From: Aradus depressus
Taxonomy: Eukaryota > Arthropoda > Insecta > Hemiptera > Aradidae
DNA length: 64,000 nt
Direction of reading: 5' to 3'
Assembly: GCA_963662175.1 (NCBI GenBank)
Contig: OY759225.1
Coordinates: forward strand, 13,261,601-13,325,600
The stretch's first letter is position 1; the number at the start of each line of letters is the position of its first letter. Shown in pieces: positions 1 to 11,510 of the stretch. Both the position numbers and the translations under genes were made by a program. Below the pieces are notes generated by a model that had not been told where the DNA came from, did no database searches, and worked only from the letters and a program-made list of their open reading frames with translations.

Positions 1-392
1 AGAAATGCAAACAGCTTCAGCATTGTCAGACTTTTGGCCTGACGATGTTCATAACCCACTGACATTTGAAGAACTATCCTTGTGGAAGAGAAAGTGGAAT
101 GTTCATCTGAAGCCGTGAAACCAAAATATTTTATTTAAATTTCCTAACAATTCACAGGTTGTTGATAATTGGAGCTACACTTCAATTTCTGTAGCAACAA
201 CTGAACGGTCTTTCTCAACCCTTAGACGTATGAAAAGCTATATCAGAAATAGTAGAGATAGATACTAGCCAAGACAGATTGAATGGATTAGCTCTCATGT
301 GCAATACACAGAGATACTCATCTAGACCCTGAAACAGTATTAAACAAGCTTGCACAATCAAAAGCTAGAAGACTTGAATTCATTTTGTAATG
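1..392 (+). pseudogene. hAT-type transposase, C-terminal dimerisation end, frameshifted
   Basis: The translation gives SVATTERSFSTLRRMKSYIR in one frame and QDRLNGLALM and IHRDTHLDPETVLNKLAQSK in others. This is the hAT C-terminal (hATC) signature with the usual ERSFS.LRR..Y.R......RLN.LAL order. Stops and frameshifts show a dead copy. The element continues off the left edge. Confidence 0.8.
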
Positions 393-439
393 ACCCTAAA
401 ACAATCAACTATGTATACACTTAGATATATATATATATA

Positions 440-1437
440 CAGGGTGTATCGCAAGCAGATGACAATACTGGGGGGGGGGGGGGGGGGGGGGGTGAATGCC
501 CCACTCAAGTACACTAAGAAACCGGGGTAATAAAAATCCGTTTCAACTTAGTGTAGAAAATAATGAGATTATTAATTTTTTTGACGATAACCACATTTTT
601 TAGCAAAATGTACGTGAATATCACTTTTTGGTTAAGGTAAATTGAAATCTGACTACACTGTCGTAATCTACGTTAAATTTCCTAATAGGTGACATGTTTT
701 TTGAGATGAAAATCGAAAAGATTGAAATAGGAGGCTAACGTTTATTTCAAAATGAACACCTGTTTAAATTGTTTAGCAAATTTTCAGTTTACCGTAATTT
801 GTTTTCTCTATTCGCTAGGATGTCCCAATTTTTTTTTTCTTCTAATCTAGAGATCATAAGTGTGACCAGTTCAGGTCCCACAATAACAAATAAAATACAA
901 ATAAAACAAAAAAATTTTGCATTTGTGACCTCCTTAGATTCGTTTTACATCACGTTTTTTCACATTCAACCTTAAATGTCTCCATGAAATCCATACGAAA
1001 TCGCAAAGTTGACCATACCAATAGAAAGCCGATTAAATTTGCAAGTTTTCTAGCCCCCTGGGCGGTTGAAGCGGTCCTTGAGCGGGAAAGTAGTTGACGT
1101 GGAAGTAATTCCCGAATTCTTAATTTTTCTAAAATGTTAACGTTTTAGGTCTTATTCCGGTTCCAAGTTGGTAATTTTCAAAGTTGAATGTACACTAGTC
1201 TGATAGGAAATTGAACGCTGATTCCGAAAATGTGGTCAAAAGTTGAGAACAGTTGATTTAAAGGGGAGAAATGTTGGACTTGTTGGCAAAAAACGTGGTT
1301 TTCTCGAAAAAAAAACTTTAAAAAATCATATCTCGGGAACGGATTGAGATAGAAAAGTGCGGTTAGCGGCGTTTTGCTCCATATTCGGTCTAGTTTCACC
1401 CAAGTTTTTTTTTTTCGGTTTAGGTAGAAACACCCTG
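440..1437. mobile_element. Non-autonomous DNA transposon with CAGGGTGT ends, inserted in a TA repeat
   Basis: The segment starts CAGGGTGTATC and ends GAAACACCCTG, a short imperfect terminal inverted repeat, and both sides abut TATATA runs. It has no coding potential and contains a 23-base run of G at 470-492. The superfamily cannot be decided from such short ends. Confidence 0.55.
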
Positions 1438-1491
1438 TATGTATATATATATATTTATATATATTTTTGCATACATATGTCACCATAGCGG

Positions 1492-1553
1492 CGAAAGAGA
1501 GTTCTGGTAGAAGGCGATATAAGCTCGTAGTTAAAGCTCGGGCATGAACAACG
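1492..1553 (+). repeat. tRNA-derived SINE, 3' tail fragment
   Basis: It matches the common SINE tail (GGCGATAT..CTCGTAGTTAAAGC, then GGGCATGA). Only the last 60 bases are present. Confidence 0.6.
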
Positions 1554-1639
1554 TTAATTAACTAACGAAATACATAAAATGCTTCACCTTATATTATTTT
1601 GAAATTTATTATTTATTAATGTAGCGTATCGTTTTAGTT

Positions 1640-1760
1640 TGAAACCGTCTCGATCTTCCCCGAGTTTTACGAAGTATAGGGGTAGTTATATTATCGGTCA
1701 GAAAATTGATGTTGAGTTTTTAACGGAATTTCATGTTTTCCGACCACGGTTTGGAACTAG
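1640..1760 (+). repeat. R2 composite repeat, 5' end fragment
   Basis: It shows the family's start: CTTCCCC, TACGAAGTATAGGGG, then AACGGAATTTCATG and TTTTCCGACC. Confidence 0.6.
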
Positions 1761-2129
1761 CTTGAGCTCACTAGGCAAGCAAACTACCTCTGAGCCACCA
1801 GTGCCTTTCTAAAAACTCTTGTATCCAAAATATGGAAAAAATCATTTCAGCGGTTTAATGGCAAGAGAAATTCTCTACTTGAGAAAAACAGAAAAATGAA
1901 TTAACTGAGGATAAGAAAGTCCTATGGAGGCCACCTCAGAACTTTGTATTTATGTATCGAGGACGAGATCAAGACCTTCCCTAGATCTACTAACAGCCTT
2001 CTGAATTAAATCTTCATATCGTTATTATTTTTTTACATTGAAATAATAAAATAAGTTTTCACTCTCCCTCTCTCAAACTCTGAAACCAATATAACGATTA
2101 GATTGAAAGTGAATAGGTTATTATAATCA

Positions 2130-2795
2130 TTATACAGTAGAACCTCTATAAGTCGAACATCAAGGGAGACGCCAAAAAATTCGAATTGTAGAGTTTTCGA
2201 CTTATGGAGGATTTCGACTTATGCGGATTTTGATTCGACTTGTAGAGGTTAAGATTCATTCTAACTAATTTTGAGTTAGAGAGGTGAAATAAACAAAAAT
2301 TCAAGTTACAGAGGTAACAAACATATTTATATTTATTATGAATCAACATTATTTCAAAACATCCTTAAAATAAAAAATACGTACCTAGTATATGTAGGTA
2401 TTAAAAAAAGTCGGTAATTTTTTTTTGCTTCAGATAATTGGTAATCCTATTTATTGTATATGTACTCCTAAATTGTTTTCTAAGAAACAATGGTGTACAT
2501 TGTCGGCAAGTTCTTAAAGTCGGTAACTTATTTTTCTTCGAGCTATAGAGGTTATAAGTTTCAAATAATCGAGTTGTAAAGGTTGTAAAATAAAACATTG
2601 CTATGTGCGAGATACAAAGGTCCAATTTATTTTTTCGAGTTAGAGAGGGAAAATATGTACCAAAATGGCTTGTAGGGACTCACTGGTTATTTCGACTAAT
2701 AGAGGGTTGAGATTTCGAGTAATGGAGGTTTTGGGGCTTGAAGGGAAAGGATCAAAACTTTTTTTCTAGTTTTGGAGGTTGTACTCAAAAACTTT
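2130..2795. mobile_element. pogo/Tigger-like non-autonomous element with many AGAGGTT subrepeats
   Basis: It begins CAGTAGAACCTCTATAAGTC, a typical pogo/Tigger-type terminus. It holds about ten variants of a short word like CGAGTTANAGAGGTT, mostly in one orientation. No transposase frame is visible. The right end is not sharply defined. Confidence 0.5.
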
Positions 2796-2937
2796 AATAA
2801 CTATCGATGTAAACAGAAGTCTCTGTGAATAAGTCATCAAACGAGTGTATTGGATTCACAGGGAGGGTGAGCAGTTAGATGACTAATTTGCGCTGGAGAA
2901 GAACAATGCTGATAATTGACCATTTTTAAAATTTTTA

Positions 2938-3032
2938 TTTCCCCAGCTGTACGATGCATAGGGAAATTTATGTAATATGTCAGAAATTGGATATTGAATT
3001 TTAACCGGAATTTCAAGTTGTTCGACTCTCTA
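2938..3032 (+). repeat. R2 composite repeat, 5' end fragment
   Basis: ATTTCCCCAGCTGTACGATG and the following TAACCGGAATTTCAA match the family start. It is truncated after about 95 bases. Confidence 0.55.
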
Positions 3033-3064
3033 ATTTAAATTTTAAACTTTTTTTTTTTTTAAAC

Positions 3065-3733
3065 ATGAATTAAAACATCACCCAGTCTACGTTTAGTCAA
3101 AGCTCGGGGATCAAGGGGTTACTATCTTACATTGTCTGTTTCTGCTCCCACCAGGAGCCGACGAATCGGCAGAACATCGGGTAGTCTGTTTCTGTCACCA
3201 TCTGCCGTAGATCCAATCCCAAATACGATCTTGTTCCCATAAATCAACTCCACCCTAGCTTGGTCGTACAGCGGACATTCGAGGACCACATGTTCTGCAG
3301 TCTCGATACCGCCGCACGAACAGTTCGGGGTGTTCTTCCTGTGAAAGAAGAACAGCTTGGAGTTAAAATCACCATGACCTGATGATAATATTTGAGACGT
3401 CCAGTGATTAGGCTGTACCCATGTTGAGTCAAGGCGTACACGGACGTCCGGGAAGTATGCGTACGTCGTTTGGCCATTCGGGCACCGTGACCAAAGTTGT
3501 TGCCATTTTTCCACAATCCAATTCTGGACGATGTCCTTGCAGCGCATAGGTCTGGACTGTCCGCGCATTTTTTCCTCTAGGGCTAGGCGTATGGCCTCAT
3601 CAATCTCTGCTCCTAAGGGCATGTTGCGTCTACAGAAATACGAAGCGACAGCCCCATCCAAGAAAAAAATGCTTTCTGTCTTTGTGTGTTTCGGTGAACA
3701 CGGTAAGTCCCGATAGGGTGCATGTATGTCCAT
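3065..3733 (-). pseudogene. R1-like non-LTR retrotransposon, C-terminal end of ORF2
   Basis: A 203-codon open frame reads to TAG at 3122. It contains [37 protein letters not shown] and the zinc-knuckle-like [17 protein letters not shown]. This is the RNase H-distal C terminus typical of R1-clade elements. Reverse transcriptase and endonuclease are absent, so it is a 5'-truncated copy. A second, more broken copy of the same family lies at 48350-49040. It lies about 9.6 kb downstream of the Khc-73 stop and sits between R2 repeat pieces. Confidence 0.8.
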
Positions 3734-4395
3734 GAAAATTTGTATGTGTGTTCAGAATCCCATAAGGATGATATCTATAAATTTTGAGCCACATCGGCCA
3801 AAGGGAAGGGAAGGATTAGGGAGGGCTTAACACAAAAACAAATAACTGCCGAATAAATGTATACCGAATGAATGTATCGACACAAAATTTAGTATGAGGA
3901 TGTGAAGAAGTCAACTATTGATTTTTTAGCCAAAATCATTGTTTTTTTCATTTTTTAATCATTGGCTTCTATAAATCGTTTGATAATTCCATCGAATTTC
4001 CGACCGATTATACAACTACCCCAATACTTCGTATACCTGGGGAAGTAAAAAAAAAAAGTCTGTATGTGTGAGTGTCTGTGAACACAATTACTCCTGATAT
4101 GAATCTACCGACACAGAATTTTATATGCGTACTCAGAACCTCATAAGGACACGTATTAATTTTCAGTCAAATCGACCAAAGGGAAGGGGGTATTAGGGTA
4201 GAAGGTGTCCTCCTTAGAGGGTCCTGGAAACCCATATAAAATTTCGTTTTGATACAATCATTCTATCGTCTTCATAGACATTTTTTTTTTTATTATTGAA
4301 ACAGACAATGAAATTTCGTTAAAAACTCTTGAGTTTTTGACCGATTACATAACTTCTCTTATACTCTGTATAACTGGAGAAGTAATATGTTCAAC
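3715..4395. repeat. R2 composite repeats, rearranged copies in both orientations
   Basis: Forward pieces (CATAAGGA, CATCGGCCAAAGGGAAGG, TATCGACACAAAATTTAG) alternate with reverse ends (TACTTCGTATACCTGGGGAA near 4031 and TGTATAACTGGAGAAGTAA near 4385). Several copies have been inserted or inverted together. Confidence 0.6.
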
Positions 4396-5880
4396 ACTTT
4401 ATCAAATATAAAGGGTAAAAAGGAAATACACAAAATAAATTAAAAACATCATAAAATTATATATATAATATATTTTATTATTAACCAGACATCAAAAAAT
4501 TGTACAATAAATGCCTCTGAGTTTGGCAATAAAAATTCTGTTTCCTTGACATTACATGTATTTTTTTTTTATGTAAATAATATACATAAACGTACAAGAA
4601 AATGTATGTGTAGCACATTTACAGTCTATTTATATTTAATTTTTAAACATGAATGACTAGTACTGAATGAAAGAAATATTTATCTTATTAATAAAATTGA
4701 TTTCAATATTAATAAATGAAATTGTGTTAAAAATGGGGGATAGGAAATGACACAGTAATATTTCAGTCCAACTATATTTACATAAAATTAAATTTCTATA
4801 AGAAAAAACAAACAAAAAAAAAATAATAATAACAAATAATGAAAAATAAAATGAAATATTGACATGAAAAACTTAAAAAATAGATAACAAATATCCTTCT
4901 CAAAACCACAACCAGGGCATTAATAGCAAACACATTAAGTACAACCAATACTTACGATAATTAATATACAAAACCATTTCTACATAATGTACATTTTAAA
5001 TATATAAAGTGCAATATATAAATATATATACGTATATATATTGAAAAACTTCATAATATTGTAGACAGAAAAATTGATTTGTGATTGTACCCTTTATGTA
5101 AGGACACTTCTTTCAGTGAGAATCAAAATATAATTGCTGCCGAGATCAATTAAATTATTTTTTTTTTCAAACTTATAGACGTGTTTTATAAAAAATTTAA
5201 TGATTATATATGAGTAAAAATAAATTAATTTTAACAATATTGTGCATTTAAAATCATATTATTAGCAAAATTAAAAAAAAATAAAAATAAAATAAAAAAT
5301 AAAGTGATGTTGAGCAATCATATATGAAATAAATAATAAAATCTAAATTTCATAAATTCCAGTTATTTTATATAATTAAATATATTTAAATGCTACGTAC
5401 GTACACGTTTTAAATACCAATCTTTTAACTTTTTTAAAGTATTTCTCAATACTAAGGAGGGATTATTTATATTAATTAACTGCAGCCTAGTATACCAAGC
5501 TATACACATTTAAATTTAAATTCGATCGGTAATTTTATTTAAAATTTAAAACAATTGAAATAATAAGAACATTGGACGGACATGAACAAAGTGAGAAAAA
5601 ATAATCACCAATTAAAATTATTATGGAATGTATAATTGGAATTTATAATTAAATTATAAGAAACAAAGACAAAATATGGAATTTTATTAAATGGCAAGAT
5701 TAATTTGTATGTATATTATTTTTTAATATTAGTAAATTTTTTTAAATGTCTATAAACATACGATCTATTATATTTTTTCTTTTTCTTCTTTTTCCTTTAT
5801 AAAATGTAAAATTTAGCAACCAATGTACAGTGTCTGTAAGATTCGCTGAGAACTTAATACACTGGATGTGTTGTCAAATT
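4396..5880. other. AT-rich intergenic DNA, no feature recognised
   Basis: It is very AT-rich with short A and T runs. No coding frame, repeat family or RNA gene could be recognised on either strand. Confidence 0.6.
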
Positions 5881-5882
5881 AA

Positions 5883-6155
5883 CTAAATGTATATGGCGCT
5901 AAATTTTATATGTCTATAAAACCCTCTAAGACAGTCAAATCGGCCAAAGAGAAGGGGGATTACGGAGGGAGGCTTAACAAAAAAATTCTGATACTGTCGT
6001 TGTAGTGTATGTATAGACATATGTAAATTCAAAGGATTGTACGGACGACACCTATTAATTTTCAGCGGAATCTGCCGACCTGGAGAGGGGGGATCAGAGG
6101 GACTCAAATCAAAAATCCCCAAAACTGCTGATATGATGATTGTATCAATATATGA
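5883..6155 (+). repeat. R2 composite repeat, left part split by transposons
   Basis: It contains the CGGCCAAAGAGAAGGGGG block twice in diverged form and the GACGACACCTATTAATTTTC block. The family resumes at about 7250 after two inserted elements. Confidence 0.6.
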
Positions 6156-6985
6156 AGGGTTGGGCAAAAATCAGCTATAACTAATGCTAAAAACTATAGC
6201 TAAATTAGCTGTAGTTGTAATGGACTAAGAGCTAAAGATCAGTTACCTGTTTGCCCATAGTTGATTCTTGTAACTAAATTAGCTATTAGCTGAAGTAATA
6301 ACTAAGCATTAAATATCAAATAGGAAGATAAAATATAATTACCGTTTACTTTATGGTTTTATATTTGGTTTGTGGACAGTTTAATTTGTCAGCATATCGT
6401 ATTAATTAAAAATTGGTTAAATAATAAATAACCGATTTTTTACAATAGAATTTTTCACGCTGAATAAAATGAAAACACTCTCAACTTGCCACTTCAAATT
6501 TTAGGCAATATAAGCGTTTCTAGTTTTATTACAAGCGAAAGAAATAACGAATTATTTTTGAGTTAAATTTTTTCCCTCAATAATTATTATTATGAGGTGA
6601 TATTTAATCTATTGTCAAGTAAATCAGAGATATTTCTTGACAAAAATCACAAAATGATTTTCAAATTATAAAAATAAAAATTTAGTCATGATATGATTTT
6701 TTACCCCAAAGCAAATAATCCTCACATTGAACCCCTTGCTAAAAAAACACACGTAAGGAGATAATTAGTTGTTAGTTATTAGTTGGCAGCTAAAGGTAAT
6801 TAGTTCAAGGTCACATGACAGCTATTTTCTATAGCTTAAAACAATTAGCTGTTTATTTCAACTAAAAGCTAATTTAGTTGTAAAAATTAGCTGCGTGACA
6901 ACAGTTAATAGCTAAATTAACTGCATTTTTATCGCAACTAATTCTGTTTAAGCTATATAACCTTAGCTAGCTAACGCCCAACTCT
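6156..6985. mobile_element. hAT-like non-autonomous element with TTGGGC ends and AGCTA-rich body
   Basis: The ends are AGGGTTGGGC and its near complement CGCCCAACTCT. The body is dense in AGCTA and TAGCTAA words. It has no transposase. It directly abuts a second inverted-repeat element on the right. Confidence 0.5.
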
Positions 6986-7220
6986 GGTTGAAAGCCATAG
7001 TGGTGTAAGTCATTTGAAAGTGTCACTGGATGTGTCAGACTCACACTACTATTACTGGTATCAAAATAGCTGTTCCGTTCATATTTTTGGAAAATGTGTT
7101 CATAAAGTAAACTAGGACTTACTTCACACTTCCTCTCAACAGTTATGCCTATAAAAATTTCGTAAAAAAATAAAGTCAAGAATACAAAAAAATTGACTTA
7201 CACCACTATAGCTTTCAACC
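6986..7220. mobile_element. MITE with about 30-bp inverted ends (GGTTGAAAGCCATAG)
   Basis: The left end GGTTGAAAGCCATAGTGGTG is mirrored at the right by CACCACTATAGCTTTCAACC. The 235-bp element has no coding capacity. An outer 13-bp inverted repeat (ATATGAAGGGTTG at 6150-6162 and its complement ending near 7228) suggests it and its left neighbour may have moved together. Confidence 0.6.
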
Positions 7221-7224
7221 CTTC

Positions 7225-7480
7225 ATATAATTTTATATTTAAATTAAAAACGGAAGGATAACACCTATTTAATAATTTCCCGCGAAATCGGTCGTAGAGA
7301 AGTGGTCTCGACTTAAATACCCTAACTGCATGTAATGAATGCATCGACACAAAATTCGATATGATTCAGAAGCGGTCGATTGATTTTTGAGGGAGAGCAA
7401 GAACATACTGGGGAAGTACATAGCCAATGATTCACCGACAATGATTTTCCCGCCCTTTTTTTCCTTTTTACTAAATTTGA
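7225..7480 (+). repeat. R2 composite repeat, right part
   Basis: It continues the copy broken at 6155. It contains GAATGCATCGACACAAAATT and ends with ACTGGGGAAGTACATAGCC and GATTCACCGACAATG. Confidence 0.6.
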
Positions 7481-7499
7481 CCTCCATTCAATATGTCAA

Positions 7500-8590
7500 G
7501 CTTTCAGTGAATCTAACAAACAACCTATAAATATAATTCAAAATTAATATATATATTTTTAAAAAATGATACATACACAATAAATTTTAATAATAAAATT
7601 ACTTTCTACTTATTTAAGGTAACAATAACGAAGCACACTCAGTTATCTATTAATAAAAAAAAATATATATAAAAAAAAGAACTATAACTATGTACTATTA
7701 CCTATATGACACAACCCAAAATTTTGCACCCATATATATGTATATATTTATTTATAAATGAATATAATTACTAAAATAAGATAGTATATATTTAAGTACA
7801 TGGACAGTACGGAAGATAAAATTTTGTGGACAGGCGTTAATGGACTTTGTTTATTAAGTTTCACTAAATTTCTTCATTATCTAATTACTAAAATATGGGT
7901 TTAATTATTTGATAGAAATACGAAAAACCTTTAAAATTTTCAAGTTATTGAAGGATATTTCTTTACAGAAAATATACATTATTATTTGTGCAAATGTAAT
8001 AATATTTATTTATACAATTAATTGATTGTAATATTTAAAAAAATTATATAATCAAATATTTCCCTTAAGATTCAATTCTTTCATTTCATTTTCTCCAAAT
8101 TAAACTCCAACATTAACCAAATTATTAAAAAAAAAAAAAATCTTTAAACAATATTATTTGACTAAATTTGAATTTATATTAATTAATTAAATAAATTTGC
8201 AAATTTATAATTCAGAATTTTGGACAATATACATAATAATGGACCGGAAATTTTACTGTCACTAATTAATTAATTTTTATTAATGGAATGGATGGATATT
8301 TTTTGAATAAATATTAAAAAATATATTAATTCTTTTAATATATCATAACATATATTATTTTGAAGTTTGATTCAACTAACACTGAATATAGTGCATATCA
8401 AGAGCTAAGACGAAGAAAACCAAACAATGCTCAAAATGCGGTGGGTATTTGGCGAAAATTAATCGGTAAGAGGTTTTAAGCAAGAAATAGACTTCATATA
8501 TAAAATGCAATTTTAAATAAAAACAATCAAAAATACCAATTCACTCTTTCAAAATATAGTTTTCAACTGTATTTCATATTTTCCGATTAC
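7500..8590. other. AT-rich intergenic DNA, no feature recognised
   Basis: Long A/T runs and no usable reading frame. No repeat family recognised. Confidence 0.55.
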
Positions 8591-8594
8591 CCTG

Positions 8595-9065
8595 ATTCCA
8601 AAAATAAATAAATAACATTTGTCGGTCTGTAAACATGTTAACTCCCGATAGAATGAATGTATAGAAACGAAATTTTATATGTATATCCAGAAACCGATAA
8701 GAACGACGCCTATTTATTCTCTAATAACAGCCGATGTAACGAATGAAAAAGAAAAAAAAAGACATATCGCACCCGTCGTAGAATAAAGGTACAACTCAAA
8801 CATTGAATTTGTTGGGAAATCAACATTAATGTTTTTGTTCTAAACTTTTGACTACCTCCTCATTTAAACGCCACCACGAGTTTGTCCGCACATTTTGTTG
8901 ATGTGTTGCACTTTAATATTGATTTCCCAACAAATTCAATTTTTGAGTTGTACCTTTATTCTACGACAGGTGCGATATATTTACTTTAACCCAAATTGTT
9001 AAACATGCTTCAGGGAAAGCAAAAACTTGATGATTCACCGACGACTTTTTTTAGGATAATTTTAA
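8595..9065 (+). repeat. R2 composite repeat interrupted by a MITE
   Basis: The family blocks ACTCCCGATAGAATGAATGT and GACGCCTATT lie left of the MITE, and GATTCACCGACGACTTTTTT lies right of it. Confidence 0.55.
8764..8978. mobile_element. MITE with about 66-bp terminal inverted repeats
   Basis: The left arm starts ATATCGCACCCGTCGTAGAA and the right arm is its near-perfect reverse complement, ending CAGGTGCGATAT. The arms cover 8764-8830 and 8912-8978 with about 80 bases between. It is inserted into an R2 copy next to TA-rich bases, compatible with a TA target. Confidence 0.75.
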
Positions 9066-10430
9066 ATTTCTCTTTTACAACTAAAACTATAAAAAACTGA
9101 AAAACTACAGACAGGGTTACACATTTTGTATCAACTGGTAATTTTTTTTCTTTTTAATATATCCCGCTATATAACATTTTCGATGTTAAAATTGTATAAG
9201 CCAACCTCAACGACTGAATCGTCGTTGGCCTCGTGACCTCCTTTTGGTGGTGCTGACAAGCCGCTTCATCAAGAGACTCTAGAGCCTTTAATTGTTCATA
9301 TTTCCTTGTTGCAATGCGTATTCATAGTTAAAAATTTCAAAATAAATGCGAAGAAAAAAAAAAAAAAATCTTAACTCAAAAAATTCCAATCCATAAATGT
9401 CCAATTTTTTAAAAATATTACTGATTTTAAAAATAAATCACACTTGTTGATTTAAAAGAAAGTAATATACATATCATAATTCACGGTAACTAAGATAAAC
9501 AAAAATTTATTTACAATATCACAGAAACTTAAATTCAATATAATTATTGATTAAATAAAATATGCGTATTTATTGTACACTACATAAATTACAACTTATT
9601 AAAACTAAACTCGTGTTATGAATTCATTTATCATGTACATAATAAGAGGGAAAACAATTAAGAAACGTCAAATTATTTTAAAATTTCAAAAGCTAAGTAC
9701 ATACATATATACAACGTTAAGTAAAAATTCCAAGTTGCTCAACAAAAGTTTGTTTGTCTTAAGCACTAAAGGATTTTAAAGGATTAAAAAAGAATTATTA
9801 TGGCTTAAAAGATAAACTTTTATACAAGCATAAGCAATGCTTAATGCAGTAGACTGCAGTTTTGTAATATGCTCCGTTTATTCACACGGAAAAATTTCAT
9901 ATAGAACGGTCTCCTTTAAAGCAAAAAAAACATTACGGACTTTTTTCAGTGAGTCTAAAAATATTATTCTTGTTTTCATTTGTACTGTACATTGTTTTGT
10001 TTTATAGTCCAGTTCAGAATTTAACTTTTACATATTTCCTTTTCAAAATTCATAATTTTTACATTATAACATTAATGTACCGTGGTTTGTTTCGTACTGT
10101 ACAAAAAATAAATTTTGAGTTTTAATCACAAAGATGTTTTTTGTTTTGTTAAGTGAAGGAAAAGGTGTATTTATGAAAAAAAAAAAAAAGTCACTGAAAT
10201 ATTTATCATGTGCATTTTACTGCAAATTCCGTTTATTCCGGACTTTCGGTTATCCGGACGGGGTCCGGTCCCATCTAGTCCGGATTAGCGGGACTCTACT
10301 GTACTTACAAGTTCCTAATACGAAGTAGGAATAATTATAAAACAAAGAAAGCCAAACGAGAGAAAATATACTGTTTGTTTATCACTGCGCAAACTACTCT
10401 ACTACAAGTTGCTCAAGATCGCATGTTATT
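9066..10430. other. AT-rich intergenic DNA with a pogo/Tigger-type end near 10220-10310
   Basis: Mostly featureless AT-rich sequence. At 10220-10310 a GC-richer patch with several CCGGA words runs into GGACTCTACTGTA, the complement of a pogo/Tigger-type terminus. No transposase was seen. Confidence 0.4.
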
Positions 10431-10433
10431 TTA

Positions 10434-10668
10434 TGCGGAAGGTAAAATAAACTTAAGCACGCCGTCCATCGGATGGGACGTTAAGCTATGGTCCCGAGCC
10501 TGTACGATGTCAGATACTCGTTAAAGACTCCTACCCTAAGTGAATACAAATTTAGGACTCCCATAGTAGAGTCGGGCTCAGCTCCACCAGAGTGACGAAA
10601 GAGCGCTCTGGTAGTAGGTATGACCTTGTAGTTAAAGCCCGGGCATGAGTCATAATGACTAACTAACG
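10434..10668 (+). repeat. tRNA-derived SINE, head missing
   Basis: The body carries the family words GATGGGACGTTAAGC, GTACGATGTCAG, AGAGCGCTCTGGTAGTAGG and the end AAAGCCCGGGCATGAGTCAT followed by AACTAAC. The tRNA-like head is truncated. Confidence 0.8.
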
Positions 10669-10794
10669 GAATGACAATAGTAGTAATTATTTAGAAAAAT
10701 CAAATAAAAAGCACCTAATATATAAGAGTTAGAACACTAACAACAAACAATAGGAACGTAATATGGAATTGGCAAAATAATGAATGATAAATGG

Positions 10795-11510
10795 CGTAGT
10801 GATAACATTGTTGGGTCTCGGGATGTATACGATGTATAGGGGAAGCTACATAGTCCGTCAAAATTCGATGTCGAGTTTTCAACAGAATTTCATTCCGACA
10901 TCCTTATTCCAAAAATTATGAAAAAAAATATGTGCTTCCCCAGAACGAATGAATCAATCAACGTTTTCCCCTCCCCATCTCAGAACCAGTCGACTGTTTG
11001 CGCTAATAAGCAATAGTTGACTTACATAGATGTTCCTAAATCCTCATACTAATTTCTGTGCCGATAAATTTATTAAATCGGCCCTTATTAGGGTTTTTGA
11101 ATTGAGTCCCTTCCCCTGAACCCCGTTCCCTTCAGCTAATTCGTCCTTGTAGGGTTTTGAATTCACATATAAAATTTTGTGTCGAAACATTCATACTGTC
11201 GGCAGTTATTGTAGTTTTTATGTTAAGCCTCCCTCCCACCTTCTTTTTGATCGATTTCGCTGAAAAAACAATAGATATCGTCAATAGAAAGTTCTGGATT
11301 CATGTCGATACATTCATTCTATCGGGAGTTAGTGTGCTCATAGACCCGCAGTCACGACATGATATTTTCTATACTTTAATACAAAACCCCATAAAGAAAG
11401 CAGCTATTAATTTTCCGCGAGTCAAATATTGAGTTTCAGCCCAGGAAGAGCCAAAAAATAACTGATTAATTCGTACTGGGGAAGTACATAGCTGTGATTC
11501 ACCGATTTTT
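10795..11510. repeat. R2 composite repeat, long rearranged copy
   Basis: A forward start (TACGATGTATAGGGGAAGCT) is followed by reverse-oriented blocks (CTTCCCCAGAACGAATGAAT, CAGTCGACTGTTTGCGCTAA) and ends in CTGGGGAAGTACATAGC. Short open frames here are repeat translations. Confidence 0.6.

Noticed and set aside
11157..11432. 91-codon plus-strand frame
   Set aside because: It runs through R2 repeat modules and similar frames occur in other copies.
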